A DNA stretch of 64,000 nt from Dehalococcoidia bacterium (GCA_009693045.1 SHXZ01000004.1:62001-126000), one strand, 5' to 3'. Shown: positions 16,703 through 26,118, counted from the stretch's first letter. Notes: generated by a model not told the origin, from the sequence alone. Numbers and translations are program-made.

Positions 16703-18829
16703 ATGACTGCAAACCGGGCCACCTCGCTTGCCCTCTTCGTTGCCATCGGTCTCCTGGCAGTCGTTGGCATCCTAGGATGGCGCAGCGTCTCCGCCCAGAA
16801 CGCCCAAACACGCGAGCAGATTGCCCAGGTTGCTCAGACCCTCGCGGCGGTCCGGGGAGAGACCGACGCCAAGCTCGTCTCGCTGGCCCAGGACGTCGGC
16901 GCGATCAAGGCCGACGTATCCAAGGCCCAGTCCGCGCTCGGCACCGCGACCAGCGACCTGTCCCAGGTCAAGAGTGGACTTACCGTCGTTTCCACGGACC
17001 TCGTCAAGCTCAACACCTCGGCAAGCGAGACCTCCCGCCTCGCCTCCACCATCAAGACCGACCTTGCGTCCGCTTCGGCCAAGTTAGACAAGACCGACAC
17101 ACAGACCCAAGCCCTGCTCAAAAACGTCGCGGCCCTCCAGACGACGTCCACCAGCGTAGGGAACCGCGTCGGCGCGGCGGAGGCCGGCATTAATCAGATG
17201 TCCACGACGGTCAGTCAGATCAGCGCTGATGTGCTCCGGCTCCAGCAGGCGGTCGCCGCGCAGGCCGCCGCCGTGGGCGCCGCGACAGGCACAACGGCGA
17301 GCCTCTCATCGGCCATCCTCTCCGTCACCGGGGGCGTCAGCCTTCAGATCAGCCCGTCCACACCCCTTGCGGGCCAGGACGTGGACTTCACGCTCCGGGG
17401 CCTCCAGCCTTGGCAGCAGGTAACCGTCAGCCTCCTTCAACCCAGCGGCGTACCTGCCGACTGGATCACCGAGCGCGAGGCCTACGTCAAAGACGGTCAG
17501 GGTAACAGGTCCACGCAGCAGGCCCTCTATCCCGATGAGAGCGGCACGGTCACATGGACGCGTATCGGCGCCAGGGATGGCGAGGGCACCTGGAACGTCC
17601 AACTCTCGCTCAACGGGGCGACTCACACCGTCCCCTACCAGGTGTCTCAGCTCCAGCTCAGCACCGAGCGTATTCAGCGTTTCGGCCTTGATCTCAGGCG
17701 TTACCAGGGCCTCTCCTCCGACGTGTATTTCTCCAGCGGCGTTCCATCGGCTCTGGTGCTGGACCTTCAGGCCCATCTTTACACCGCCCGCGCCGCTCTT
17801 GCGCAGCGCCTTGGGCTCCAGAGCCGCACCATTCCCGACCTGTACCTCTTCGCCGACCAGACGCTTTTTGCAGCGGCAGGCCGCGCCATAGGCATTACCG
17901 TGACCTGGGAAGACGGCTTCCTCACCACGAGGAGGCCCTTTCCGGGTATCTATTTGAAGACCGACACCCTGGGGACTGCGTTACGGAGCGGACTGACCCA
18001 CGAGTATGTTCATCTGCTTCTTGAAGAAAAGGCGCCGCTCCTTGTCCCAGATTGGCCAGCCTGGGTCAACGAAGGCGCCGCGAGGTACTTTGAATATGAT
18101 CCTGGCATTCATGCTCAGTCATATGCAGCTCTACGAGCCAAGGTGTATGCGGGAATTGACGAGACAAAACAAGCAGCGGCGGCAGGCTCGCTTTTCTCCT
18201 TAGCCGCTCTGGAAAGTCAACAGGACTGGATTCGCCAGCCTGACCCGGACAGGGCTTTACTGCAGTACGCAGAGTCCTATCTGGCAGTGCGCTTCCTCGT
18301 TGAGCGCTTTTCCGAGTCGGCTCTTCCGCTCTTGCTCAACAAACTCGCCGAGGGATTACCCCTCGCCCAGGCCATCCAGGCCGCCACGGGCCAGACGTAC
18401 ACGGCGTTTGAGCAAGCGTACCGCAGCTGGATCCGCGACTGGCAAGATCCGGAGCGGCAAGCCGCGAACTCGTATGATTCCTCGGTCAATAGCCTTATGG
18501 CCGAGTGGCGCCAGATAGCAGCACAGCGGGAAGCCCTTATTGGAGATACAGCCCCCGCCACTCGCGATCTCCTGGTCGCCCAGGCGACTTTATTGCAACA
18601 ACGTTCGGTCGCGCTTACTCCACCCACAGGATGGAATGGGCTGCACCAAGAACTCACCACGTTCCTGTCACGGGCCGTTGTCTGGCTTGACCTTCAGCGG
18701 AAGTATTACGGTACGGGCAACGACACGCAACGAGTAGCGGCTAACGCCATGATACCGGAGATCAACGCCCGCGATTTCATCGTTCGTCTCAACCTCGGCG
18801 ACCTCGCCTTCCAATACCAACTGCCCTAG
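16703..18829 (+). CDS. Membrane-anchored coiled-coil protein with gluzincin peptidase domain
   Basis: 708 residues in four parts: a short N-terminus and one membrane helix (about 8-25); a long coiled coil with heptad spacing (about 30-190, QNAQTREQIAQVAQTLAAVR onward); a beta-sandwich-like region (about 205-320); and a peptidase-MA-like domain. The domain has H433-E434-Y-V-H437 and Glu457 in WVNEGAARYFE, the HExxH plus Glu zinc set. The protein is probably outside the membrane, anchored and extended by the coil. AGGAGC precedes the ATG by about five bases. Substrate unknown; the C-terminal 200 residues are helical and unassigned. Confidence 0.88.
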   Translation: MTANRATSLALFVAIGLLAVVGILGWRSVSAQNAQTREQIAQVAQTLAAVRGETDAKLVSLAQDVGAIKADVSKAQSALGTATSDLSQVKSGLTVVSTDLVKLNTSASETSRLASTIKTDLASASAKLDKTDTQTQALLKNVAALQTTSTSVGNRVGAAEAGINQMSTTVSQISADVLRLQQAVAAQAAAVGAATGTTASLSSAILSVTGGVSLQISPSTPLAGQDVDFTLRGLQPWQQVTVSLLQPSGVPADWITEREAYVKDGQGNRSTQQALYPDESGTVTWTRIGARDGEGTWNVQLSLNGATHTVPYQVSQLQLSTERIQRFGLDLRRYQGLSSDVYFSSGVPSALVLDLQAHLYTARAALAQRLGLQSRTIPDLYLFADQTLFAAAGRAIGITVTWEDGFLTTRRPFPGIYLKTDTLGTALRSGLTHEYVHLLLEEKAPLLVPDWPAWVNEGAARYFEYDPGIHAQSYAALRAKVYAGIDETKQAAAAGSLFSLAALESQQDWIRQPDPDRALLQYAESYLAVRFLVERFSESALPLLLNKLAEGLPLAQAIQAATGQTYTAFEQAYRSWIRDWQDPERQAANSYDSSVNSLMAEWRQIAAQREALIGDTAPATRDLLVAQATLLQQRSVALTPPTGWNGLHQELTTFLSRAVVWLDLQRKYYGTGNDTQRVAANAMIPEINARDFIVRLNLGDLAFQYQLP

Positions 18830-18929
18830 CGCGGTCCTCGCGCCTGCACGCTATTCCACGACACCAAGCCGGGAAGTGCGGGTGCTATACTGAGAGAAAG
18901 GCGCCGCCGCGCCCCCAGATGTTCTCCGA

Positions 18930-19004
18930 GCGGGAGTAGCTCAGTGGTAGAGCTCCTGCCTTCCAAGCAGGATGTCGTGGGTTCAAGTCCCATCTCCCGC
19001 TCCA
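18930..19004 (+). tRNA. tRNA-Gly (TCC)
   Basis: Acceptor GCGGGAG/CTCCCGC, D-arm GCTC/GAGC, anticodon stem CCTGC with loop CTTCCAA (anticodon TCC), T-arm GTGGG-TTCAAGT-CCCAT, discriminator T and an encoded CCA at 19,002-19,004. The 187 bases after it contain no gene I can support; such tRNA 3' ends are common integration sites but no integrase is present. Confidence 0.97.
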
Positions 19005-19191
19005 TTCGCATCACAAAGCCACAAACAACCACTAGCCCCCCAATTTGACCCCCACTTGACAAGGACACAACGCACCACGACACCATAACTCGGCAAGCCG
19101 GCAGAGTTCAGGCAGACCACCTCGTCAAGGCCGCCAAACCTCCATCCATTAGCCCTATCAGTCGCCTACGCGAGCCGGCGTCAAAACAGAA

Positions 19192-20313
19192 TCACGGCCA
19201 TGACGTTGGGCTGCTCTGCCCGAAGCTGGAGACCACCGCGAAGATGTCGTTGATCGTCACCGCGCCGTCGCCGTTCTGGTCCACGAAGCGGCCCTGGGCG
19301 TCAAGCCGGCTCGGCGGGCTCGTGCCGAAGGCTGCCACCACCGCTGAGATGTCCAGAATGGTCACGGCCGTGTCATTGTTGACCAGCCCGGCACGGAGCT
19401 GCACGGTAGGAAGAGTCACGGCGCTGCTGCCCACCTGGACATCAGCGCGCTGGGCCGACAGGTACCCAGACGCCAAGGCAGTGAAGGTGACGGCCCCCGC
19501 GCCCACGTTGGCGAACTGGAACGTGCCGTCCATCGCGACGTTGGCGGTGATGTTGCCGGGGCTCATGGTGACCGTGGCGATGCTGTGGCCCACGCCCGCA
19601 GGGAAGGTGGCCGTGCGCCCCTGGAGCATCACCGTGCCGCTGACGGTAACCCCCGTCAGGACCTGAAGGGTGTTGGTCTGGCCGGGCCCGATGGTCGTGC
19701 CGCCGTCCGTGAACTGCGTCCCGAACGCGCCGCCTGTCAGAAGGCTCAGGATGGGGTTGGCGGTGCCAACTCGGGTCAGCACAAAGGTCATGACGTTCCC
19801 CGTGGTGACGACGACGTTGACTGCTCCGGCGGCATGGCCTGGCGTGGTGGCGGTTATGGTGGTGGCGTTGACGACGGTGACGGCGGTGGCCGCCGTGCCT
19901 CCGAAACTAACCGTGGCACCGGACAGGAACACCATGCCTGTCAGTATCACCGCCGTGCCACCGGAGGCCGGGCCGCTGGCGGGCGCCACAGAGCTCAGGG
20001 TGAGTGGGACCCCGGTGACCTGAAGGGTGTTGGTCGCGCCGGGGGTGATTCCCGTGGCGCCGTCGAAATACTGCGTTGGAGAGGCCCCGGTCCGGCCAAT
20101 CGTCAGCGCCACGTCTCCGGCTAATGCCCGCGTGAGCACGAAGCTCAGGGCGTCCCCCGTCGTCGCGGCCACGTTGCCGCTGGCGAGCTGGCAGCCGATC
20201 AGCGTACCACCGCTGGCCGGAGCCGGCGCGACCACCGTTGCCCCTGCGAAGATGCCGATGCACGCTGGAGAAGTGACGGTCACGGCGCCGGAATGCTGGA
20301 TGTTGACCTGCAC
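19192..20313 (-). pseudogene. C-terminal half of surface protease: repeat/TIG modules and dockerin-like tail
   Basis: This frame begins directly after the TGA of the protease frame and in the same reading frame, so it is best read as its continuation. It holds two copies of a 60-residue module (SFVLTRALAGD and TFVLTRVGTAN, each ending TNTLQV), an IPT/TIG-like domain (VAPASGPASGGTAVILTG), a carboxypeptidase-regulatory-like segment (TVSGTVMLQG) and a C-terminal dockerin-like pair (VTILDISAVVAAFG and DQNGDGAVTINDIFAVVSSF). The second EF-like loop has all Asp/Asn ligands. As a separate gene it would start with GTG at 20,313 and have no signal peptide or ribosome binding site. Confidence 0.75.
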
Positions 20314-22398
20314 TCAGTCCACCTCGGCAGAGACGTTGGCGGCCTGCGCCTTGATCGTCGCCGAGTTGTTGACCGAAGGGAGGTTGGCGCCCACGGGGCT
20401 AAACTGCGTGAAGGTGGCGCTGGAGTTCATGACGGCGGCAGCGTTCACGCCGCTGACCCGACCGCTGCCGAAGATGTTGTCCAACCCCGGAGCGCCCAGG
20501 TCCACGGCGGCGCCCACGATGGCAGCGCGCAGGGCGGCCCGGTCCGCCGCCGGGTTGTCCCCTGGCTCGCCTTGCTTGAGGTCCGGCCGGTACGAAAGCA
20601 GCAGCGCCGCCAGTCCCGCCACGTGCGGCGCCGCCGCGGAGGTCCCGGAGAAGCTGCTGGGGAAGCCGCCGAAGCCGGTCACGTCCACCCCGTCGATGCC
20701 GGTCACGTCCGGCTTGGTGACGCCGTTCCTGGTGGGCCCGCGAGAGCTGAACGGCTCGATGTCGTCCAAGCCGGGGTCCCCAGCGGCGATGGCCCCCACG
20801 GAGACCACGCCACCACCCACGTCGCTGGGGGCAACCAAGCTGCCGGCCATGGGGTTGAAGCAGAGGAACGTATTAGTCCCTGGCCATGGCGTCCCGCCGT
20901 CGGGCAAGAAGAGCTCCAGCGTCTTGGGCGATGAGAGGTTGCCGAAGTTCTGGATGAGGATGTCCAAGACCAGGATCGCGGCAGTGGTGTTGGTGAAACC
21001 CAGGATCTCAAAAGGGTTCCTGGTTACCAACCTATTGTCGTCTACGCTGGCAGCTACGACAGGGCCGGCAGGATTCACCCGCAGAAAGAGGTCGTAATCG
21101 GTCGTTGCGCTGCCGAAAGTATCGTTCCAGGTGAGGGCAACCCTTATGGTCTGGCCTGGGGGTATCCTGATGGCATTACCGATGGACGGGTTGCTGCCGG
21201 TGGCATGAGTCGTGGAGGCCGAGGACGCAAAGCTATGCAAGGCGCCGGTGCAGCCGGAGCTGACGGAAGGGGTTCCCTCCACGCCGGAGTTCACAAACAG
21301 CCCAGCGTAGTGGCGCAACGCCTCGTAGCCCCCCGCGGTGTAATAGCCGCGCATTGCGTTCGTCGCACGGTTGAGCTCCTCGGCCAGGTTCGTGGAAAGG
21401 GCGCTGGTCTGGTCATTTGCGTTGCCAAAGAAGCCCAGGTCATCCACAACCACATCGGCGTTGGCCGCCAGGAAGTCGACGGCTGCTATGAATTCCAGCG
21501 ATGTCCCCACGTTGGCGAAGAGCAATTGGGCGCCTGGAGCGATATCGTGGACAATCTCCAACATCGCCGTGCCCTCAGCGCCGTCCTCCAGGTCGCCGTT
21601 GGCGCGGAAGGACTGGGCGATGACCCCTCCCGTCGTGGAGACGAGCTTGCCGGCACCGTCCCGGTTCAGGGTCGTGGCAGACAGGTCTCCGGCAGCGATG
21701 AATGCGGCCAGGCCCGCGATGCCGTCCGATATCACCCCTACCCGGACGCCGCTGCCGTTCACCCCGACGGCGACCCGCAAGGAGGAGAAGCTCAGGAGCG
21801 CGTCCCCCTGGGTGAGCCGCGAGCCAACCCTATAAACCGGGTAGTCCGGCGCCACCAGGTACGAGACGTAGATCTGCTCGGCCATGGGCCCCAAGGCCCG
21901 GACCGGGATGCTGCACTGGACCAGGCCCCTTTGCGTGTCCTCTCGCTCGATCACGACCCCCAGCGCCCGCATGCTTTCGCGCTCCTCGGGGCCAAGGCGG
22001 GTGACGCGCATGGAGACTTGGAGCCGTCCCGCCTTGTCCAGGCGCAGGAGCCCGGCGTTGAAATGGGCCTGGAGCTGGGGACTGGCCTCTGCAAGGGCCT
22101 CCGGGGTCACAGCCTCCCCCTCAGGCAGCTCCGCCGCCACTTGCGCGAGCATGGCCAGGGCGGTGAAAAACTCGGGGTGCTTCTTTGGCACGGCGGCCGT
22201 GGGAGGCAGGGCGCCAAGCACACCAGGGACAAGTGTTCGCAACCGGGCCGCGTCTTCCGCGGAGAAGTTTCTCGCCAGGGTTTGTATCAGTGAAACGCGA
22301 CGCATCGCGGCCTGGCCGGACACCTGCTGCATGACGGCATCGTATGCCGCCGAGAGCTTCCTCGCTGTCTCTTCAGGCAGATCAAGCCAGACCCTCAA
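20314..22398 (-). CDS. Subtilisin-fold (S8-like) protease domain protein
   Basis: 694 codons. The S8 fold is seen from Asp225 (GVISDGIAG) to Ser587 (FSGTSAAAPHVAG). At the place of the catalytic His-Gly-Thr stands Glu275-Gly-Thr (AEGTAMLEIVHDIAPG), so the triad would be Asp, Glu, Ser, as in sedolisins, unless His284 substitutes. After the domain, SATIKAQAANVSAEVD and the sequence beyond the TGA (VQVNIQHSG) look like the start of a proprotein-convertase P-like domain cut by the stop. The start is TTG 22,398 directly after a TAA; ATG codons lie at residues 23 and 32. No signal peptide is visible, which is odd for a dockerin-bearing protein and hints at a truncated 5' end. Confidence 0.8.
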   Translation of the reverse strand: MRVWLDLPEETARKLSAAYDAVMQQVSGQAAMRRVSLIQTLARNFSAEDAARLRTLVPGVLGALPPTAAVPKKHPEFFTALAMLAQVAAELPEGEAVTPEALAEASPQLQAHFNAGLLRLDKAGRLQVSMRVTRLGPEERESMRALGVVIEREDTQRGLVQCSIPVRALGPMAEQIYVSYLVAPDYPVYRVGSRLTQGDALLSFSSLRVAVGVNGSGVRVGVISDGIAGLAAFIAAGDLSATTLNRDGAGKLVSTTGGVIAQSFRANGDLEDGAEGTAMLEIVHDIAPGAQLLFANVGTSLEFIAAVDFLAANADVVVDDLGFFGNANDQTSALSTNLAEELNRATNAMRGYYTAGGYEALRHYAGLFVNSGVEGTPSVSSGCTGALHSFASSASTTHATGSNPSIGNAIRIPPGQTIRVALTWNDTFGSATTDYDLFLRVNPAGPVVAASVDDNRLVTRNPFEILGFTNTTAAILVLDILIQNFGNLSSPKTLELFLPDGGTPWPGTNTFLCFNPMAGSLVAPSDVGGGVVSVGAIAAGDPGLDDIEPFSSRGPTRNGVTKPDVTGIDGVDVTGFGGFPSSFSGTSAAAPHVAGLAALLLSYRPDLKQGEPGDNPAADRAALRAAIVGAAVDLGAPGLDNIFGSGRVSGVNAAAVMNSSATFTQFSPVGANLPSVNNSATIKAQAANVSAEVD

Positions 22399-22516
22399 TT
22401 ATGGACGGAGGTCGTTCGTTTGCAATCTCCCCGCTGCCGTCGGCGCCGCTGTCCCATTTCGAAGGCAAAGTGGGGCCGTATTCTCGCCGCCGCTCCGCGT
22501 CCGCAGCTGCCGGGAC

Positions 22517-24337
22517 CTAACCCCAATACTCCTTCCACCGCTCGTCCACCTTCCGCACGACGTCCGGGTCCATCCGGAGCACCTCGGGGTAGCCCGGCTT
22601 CCACGTCGCGTCGATGCCCATGGCGCCTCGGTACGTCGGCTGGACACCTGTGAGCCTCGCCTCCGTGAACAGCACGTCGCGGGCCGGGTCAAACCGCATG
22701 AAGATGCCCCACAGCAGCGCGTCGTCATCGTCCAGGTCCACGTCCGCGCTCACCGCCGCGATGACCCTCACGCCCTGCATCTCATGGGCCGTCACCAGCC
22801 GCTCCAGCACCGAGCGAGCAGGAAAGTCCACCTGCACAGCGAGCAGCGTGTCCTCGACGAGTCTCCATCGCTTGATCTCCGGGCAGATGGCCTTGAGGTC
22901 GGCGCGCAAGACCGGCCCTTCGCCGACGCGTTCAGTCGCCGCGTCCGGGCCTCGCGAGTGTCCCGGCATCGTCGCCTCAAGCGGCAAGCCGGCGCCGGGC
23001 TTGCTCGTCGCATCCAGCACCATGCGGCTGCCCAGGTGCATCTGGTAGCTCGTGAAGTCCAGCGTGTCCAGCGCCACGCGGGAGAGCAGGGTGAAGTCCC
23101 GCTCCGGGCTGAAGTTTCGCCGGACCGCCCGAAGCACCGCGCGGAAGTCGCGGACGTTCACGTCCGGGTCCACCAGGATGAGGCACTTGGTCAGTGAGAG
23201 CTGGCCCTCGCCAAGGAGCGCGAGCGCCGTCTTCACGGGTTCCTTCACGTGCCGCCCCTGCACGGCGGCGACGACCAGGTTCACGAACCCCGCCTGGTAG
23301 TACGACCACAGGTCGGTGACCTCCGGGTGCAGCAGCCGCACGAAGGGCCGCAGCAGCGCCTGCGCCGTCTCGCCCCAGAACCGCTCCTCCTGCGGCGGCC
23401 GACCTACCACGGCGGCGGGGAACACAGGGCTGCGGCGCCTGGTGACGGCGCGCAGGTGGAACACGGGAAACGGCGCCGCCTCCGAGTAGTGCCCCAGGTG
23501 GTCGCCGAACGGGCCTTCGATCCTCCGCTCGCCGGGTGGCGCAACGCCCTCCAGCACGAACTCCGCGTTGGCCGGGACCTGCCCGCGTATCGTCTTGCCG
23601 CGCGCCATGGGCGTCGGCTTCCCCCGGAGCAGCCCCGCGAAGACCAACTCCTCCAGCATCTCCGGCAGCGGCAGCAGCGACGCCAACATCAGCGCCGGGT
23701 CGCCGCCCAGGACCACGGCCACCTCCAGCGGCTCGCCGCGCTCCTCAGCCTCCACGTAGTGGAACCCGCCGCCGCGCCCGAGCTGCCAGTGCAGCCCCGC
23801 CGTCGTCTCGGAGTACACCTGCATCCGGTAGACGCCCAGGTTGCTTCGTCCAGTCTTCGGGCTGCGCGTGAGCACCAGCGGCCACGTGAGGAATCGCCCG
23901 CCGTCACGCGGCCAGCTTCTGAGCGCGGGCAGCGAAGTGAGATCGCCGGGGCGCTCCAGCACCTGCTGGCTGATGGCGTTGCGGACGCCGACGGTGCGGG
24001 CGGCGCGGAGCCGGAGCAGCGTGCTCCTGTTCCGCCACAGCGCCCTCGGCGACGGCGGCATCAGTTCCTGCACCGTTCGCACGACGCTCTCGCCGAACGC
24101 TCCCGGCTCCATGCCCAGCGCCATGCGCACGCGCCGCTCGCTGCCGAACAGGTTGATGACCAGCGGGTACCGCGAGCCGGCGACGCTCTCAAACAGCAGC
24201 GCCGGCCCGCCCTCGCGGACCACGCGCGTGTAGACCTCCGTGATCTCCATCGCTGGGTCCACGGTCGCGCGGACGCGCTTGAGCTCGCCGTGGCGCTCAA
24301 GGTCGGCGATAAAGGACTGAAGATCAGCGTATGGCAT
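22517..24337 (-). CDS. UbiD-family decarboxylase
   Basis: 606 residues from ATG 24,337 (MPYADLQSF); upstream frame codons add no family sequence. UbiD features: DLERHGELKRV near the start, RSNLGVYRMQVYSETTAGLH and GDPALMLAS in the prenyl-FMN domain, PANAEFVLEG, then EGPFGDHLGHYS with the catalytic Glu region. These enzymes decarboxylate aromatic or alpha,beta-unsaturated acids using prenylated FMN. The length and position next to UbiX and UbiA point to menaquinone synthesis (the MqnL role in the futalosine route) over aromatic degradation, although no other mqn genes are in view. Confidence 0.92.
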   Translation of the reverse strand: MPYADLQSFIADLERHGELKRVRATVDPAMEITEVYTRVVREGGPALLFESVAGSRYPLVINLFGSERRVRMALGMEPGAFGESVVRTVQELMPPSPRALWRNRSTLLRLRAARTVGVRNAISQQVLERPGDLTSLPALRSWPRDGGRFLTWPLVLTRSPKTGRSNLGVYRMQVYSETTAGLHWQLGRGGGFHYVEAEERGEPLEVAVVLGGDPALMLASLLPLPEMLEELVFAGLLRGKPTPMARGKTIRGQVPANAEFVLEGVAPPGERRIEGPFGDHLGHYSEAAPFPVFHLRAVTRRRSPVFPAAVVGRPPQEERFWGETAQALLRPFVRLLHPEVTDLWSYYQAGFVNLVVAAVQGRHVKEPVKTALALLGEGQLSLTKCLILVDPDVNVRDFRAVLRAVRRNFSPERDFTLLSRVALDTLDFTSYQMHLGSRMVLDATSKPGAGLPLEATMPGHSRGPDAATERVGEGPVLRADLKAICPEIKRWRLVEDTLLAVQVDFPARSVLERLVTAHEMQGVRVIAAVSADVDLDDDDALLWGIFMRFDPARDVLFTEARLTGVQPTYRGAMGIDATWKPGYPEVLRMDPDVVRKVDERWKEYWG

Positions 24338-24397
24338 GGCACCCATTCTACGGGTCGCGGCGTCACCACGGTATAGCCAAAGGTGCGACAAGAAAAC

Positions 24398-24429
24398 AAG
24401 TAGGGGCGATTTATGAATCACCCCTACTT
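24398..24429. repeat. GTAGGGG-type palindrome upstream of ubiD
   Basis: Arms of 14 bases (24,398-24,411 and 24,416-24,429) pair with one mismatch (AAGTAGGGGCGATT). It lies between the ubiX stop and the ubiD start and belongs to the family with members at 4.5, 42-43.6 and 48.5 kb. Confidence 0.75.
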
Positions 24430-24457
24430 CGGAGTGAACGCTGACCCTTGCCGAACA

Positions 24458-25165
24458 CTACTCATCCGGTAACTCCACCTGCTTCGCTTCACCACGCCAC
24501 CGCCTCGTCAGCGCGCTCTCCAGCCCCAGCCGGTCCAGGATTCGCCCGACGATAAAGTCCACCAGGTCATCCACCGACTTCGGGCGGTGGTAGAAGCCGG
24601 GCATCGCCGGCAGCACCTCGGCGCCCGCCTCCGTCACCGTCAGCATGTTCCGCAGGTGGATGCGGCTCAGCGGCGTCTCCCGCGGCGTCAAGATGAGCTG
24701 CCGCCGTTCCTTGAGCATCACGTCCGCCGCGCGCTCCACCAGGTTGGACGACGCCCCCGCCGCGATGCGTCCCAGCGTCCCCATGCTGCACGGCACGATC
24801 ACCATCGCCTTGCTGGGGTACGACCCGCTGGCAATGGACGCCCCCACGTCGTCGTTGCCGAACAGCTCCAGGCCCCCCCCTTCTCCTTCAGGGAAGGGGG
24901 GAAGGGGGTTAGGTCCGGAGGGGAGGGGGGCGAACCTGCCTTGAGCAACACCCAAGGAGGGTGCGGCCAAAAACGCCTTCCACTGCCGTTCCCGCTCCGC
25001 CACCGTGCCACCCAGGCGCAGCCCCTCCTCCACCTCCATCACCTTCTCGCCGGAGGCCGAGGCCACCAGCTTTACGACGTGCTCCATCGCAAGCAGCGCC
25101 TGGAGCAGCCGCCGCGCGTACGGTGCACCGCTGCCGCCCGTAACCCCTACAATGTAGATCGCCAT
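24458..25165 (-). CDS. ubiX: UbiX-type flavin prenyltransferase with repeat-encoded insertion
   Basis: 235 residues, about 35-45 longer than usual. VGVTGGSGAPYARRLLQAL is the FMN-binding start, GNDDVGASIASGSY and VPCSMGTLGRIAAGAS are the active-site signatures, and LTPRETPLSRIHLRNM follows as expected. UbiX makes the prenyl-FMN cofactor for UbiD, its neighbour. Residues about 79-98 (PLPSGPNPLPPFPEGEGGG) have no counterpart in the family and are translated from a dispersed hairpin repeat at 24,872-24,931. The insertion falls in a surface loop before LELFGNDD, and the frame is kept, so the enzyme may still fold. ATG 25,165. Confidence 0.92.
   Translation of the reverse strand: MAIYIVGVTGGSGAPYARRLLQALLAMEHVVKLVASASGEKVMEVEEGLRLGGTVAERERQWKAFLAAPSLGVAQGRFAPLPSGPNPLPPFPEGEGGGLELFGNDDVGASIASGSYPSKAMVIVPCSMGTLGRIAAGASSNLVERAADVMLKERRQLILTPRETPLSRIHLRNMLTVTEAGAEVLPAMPGFYHRPKSVDDLVDFIVGRILDRLGLESALTRRWRGEAKQVELPDE
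24872..24931. repeat. Dispersed hairpin repeat inserted in ubiX
   Basis: The sequence contains CCCCCCCTTCTCC, a short loop and GGGAAGGGGGG, followed by AGGGGGTTAGGTCC, the complement of the CCTAACCCCC word seen at 795. The length is a multiple of three in effect, since the ubiX frame continues on both sides. Confidence 0.75.
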
Positions 25166-25221
25166 TTCCGTACTCCGTCACTCCGCAGGGGCGCACTGCG
25201 CGCCCTCGCCCACCGCCCGCC

Positions 25222-26118
25222 TCACGCCACCGCCGTGTCGACCACCACGAACACAAAGTGCACCATGCTGATCAGTCCGTTCATCGTAAAGAATGCCCGG
25301 TTCAGCCGCGAGAGGTCGTCCGGCTTCACCAGGCGGTGCTGGTACACGAAGCACATCGCCGCCACGCCGAGGCCTGCGTAGTACCACGGCCCCACGTGCA
25401 GGAACAGCCCGAGGACGAGCAGCGCCGTGGACGTGCCCACGTGCATCAGCCGCGCAACCCACAGCGCCCGCGCCACGCCGAAGTCCGCCGCGAACGAGTG
25501 CAGCCCCAGCCGCCGGTCGACCTCGGCGTCCTGGCACCGGTAGAGCGTGTCAAACCCCGTGTTCCACAGCGCGGACGATACGCCCAGCAGAACCGGCGTC
25601 AGGCCGATCTCACCCCGCGCGGCCACCCAGACGCCCGACGGGATGAGGAAGTACACCAGCCCGATGGAGAGGTTGCTTCCCCAGAAGAAACGCTTGGGGT
25701 ATGGCGACATGACCAGCGCGGCGACGACCGCCGGCCACAGCACGCTCGGCCAGAAGCCAAGCTGGTACGACGAGCCGACGAACAGCCCCAGCGACGCCGC
25801 GATGAACAGCAGCACCTCAAGCCGCTTGAGCCGTCCCGCCGGGATGGCGCGCCGCTGGTTCCGGGGTATCCGCTTGTCAAGGTCGGCGTCGGCCAGTCGG
25901 TTGATGGCCATCCCCGCGAAACGCGCGCCGGTGAACGCCAGGGTGATCCAGAGGAGGACGTGGAACCGAGGCAGCCCATCCTCGGCCAGGAAGAGCGCCA
26001 TGTACGCGAATGGCAGCGCGAAGACCGTGTGCTCAGGCCGGACGGTCTCCAGCAGGTCGCGGACCTTCCGGACCAACAGCGGTTGCATCTGGACAGGAGC
26101 AGTCGCGCTCTGGCTCAT
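25222..26118 (-). CDS. UbiA-family prenyltransferase (menaquinone route likely)
   Basis: 298 residues with eight to nine hydrophobic segments. The first Asp-rich site is NRLADADLDKRIPRNQRRAI; the second is DTLYRCQDAEVDRRLGLHSF, both needed for Mg-prenyl-diphosphate. This combination matches the UbiA-like enzymes (MqnP type) paired with UbiD and UbiX homologues in futalosine-pathway bacteria. The three genes run in the order ubiA, ubiX, ubiD on the minus strand with gaps of 56 and 120 bases and are probably one unit. ATG 26,118 follows a GAGGGAAGTGC leader. It could instead prenylate another aromatic acid. Confidence 0.9.
   Translation of the reverse strand: MSQSATAPVQMQPLLVRKVRDLLETVRPEHTVFALPFAYMALFLAEDGLPRFHVLLWITLAFTGARFAGMAINRLADADLDKRIPRNQRRAIPAGRLKRLEVLLFIAASLGLFVGSSYQLGFWPSVLWPAVVAALVMSPYPKRFFWGSNLSIGLVYFLIPSGVWVAARGEIGLTPVLLGVSSALWNTGFDTLYRCQDAEVDRRLGLHSFAADFGVARALWVARLMHVGTSTALLVLGLFLHVGPWYYAGLGVAAMCFVYQHRLVKPDDLSRLNRAFFTMNGLISMVHFVFVVVDTAVA

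Noticed and set aside
18930-19191. Integrated element at tRNA-Gly
   Set aside because: No integrase, no duplicated tRNA 3' end and no element boundary could be found in the window.
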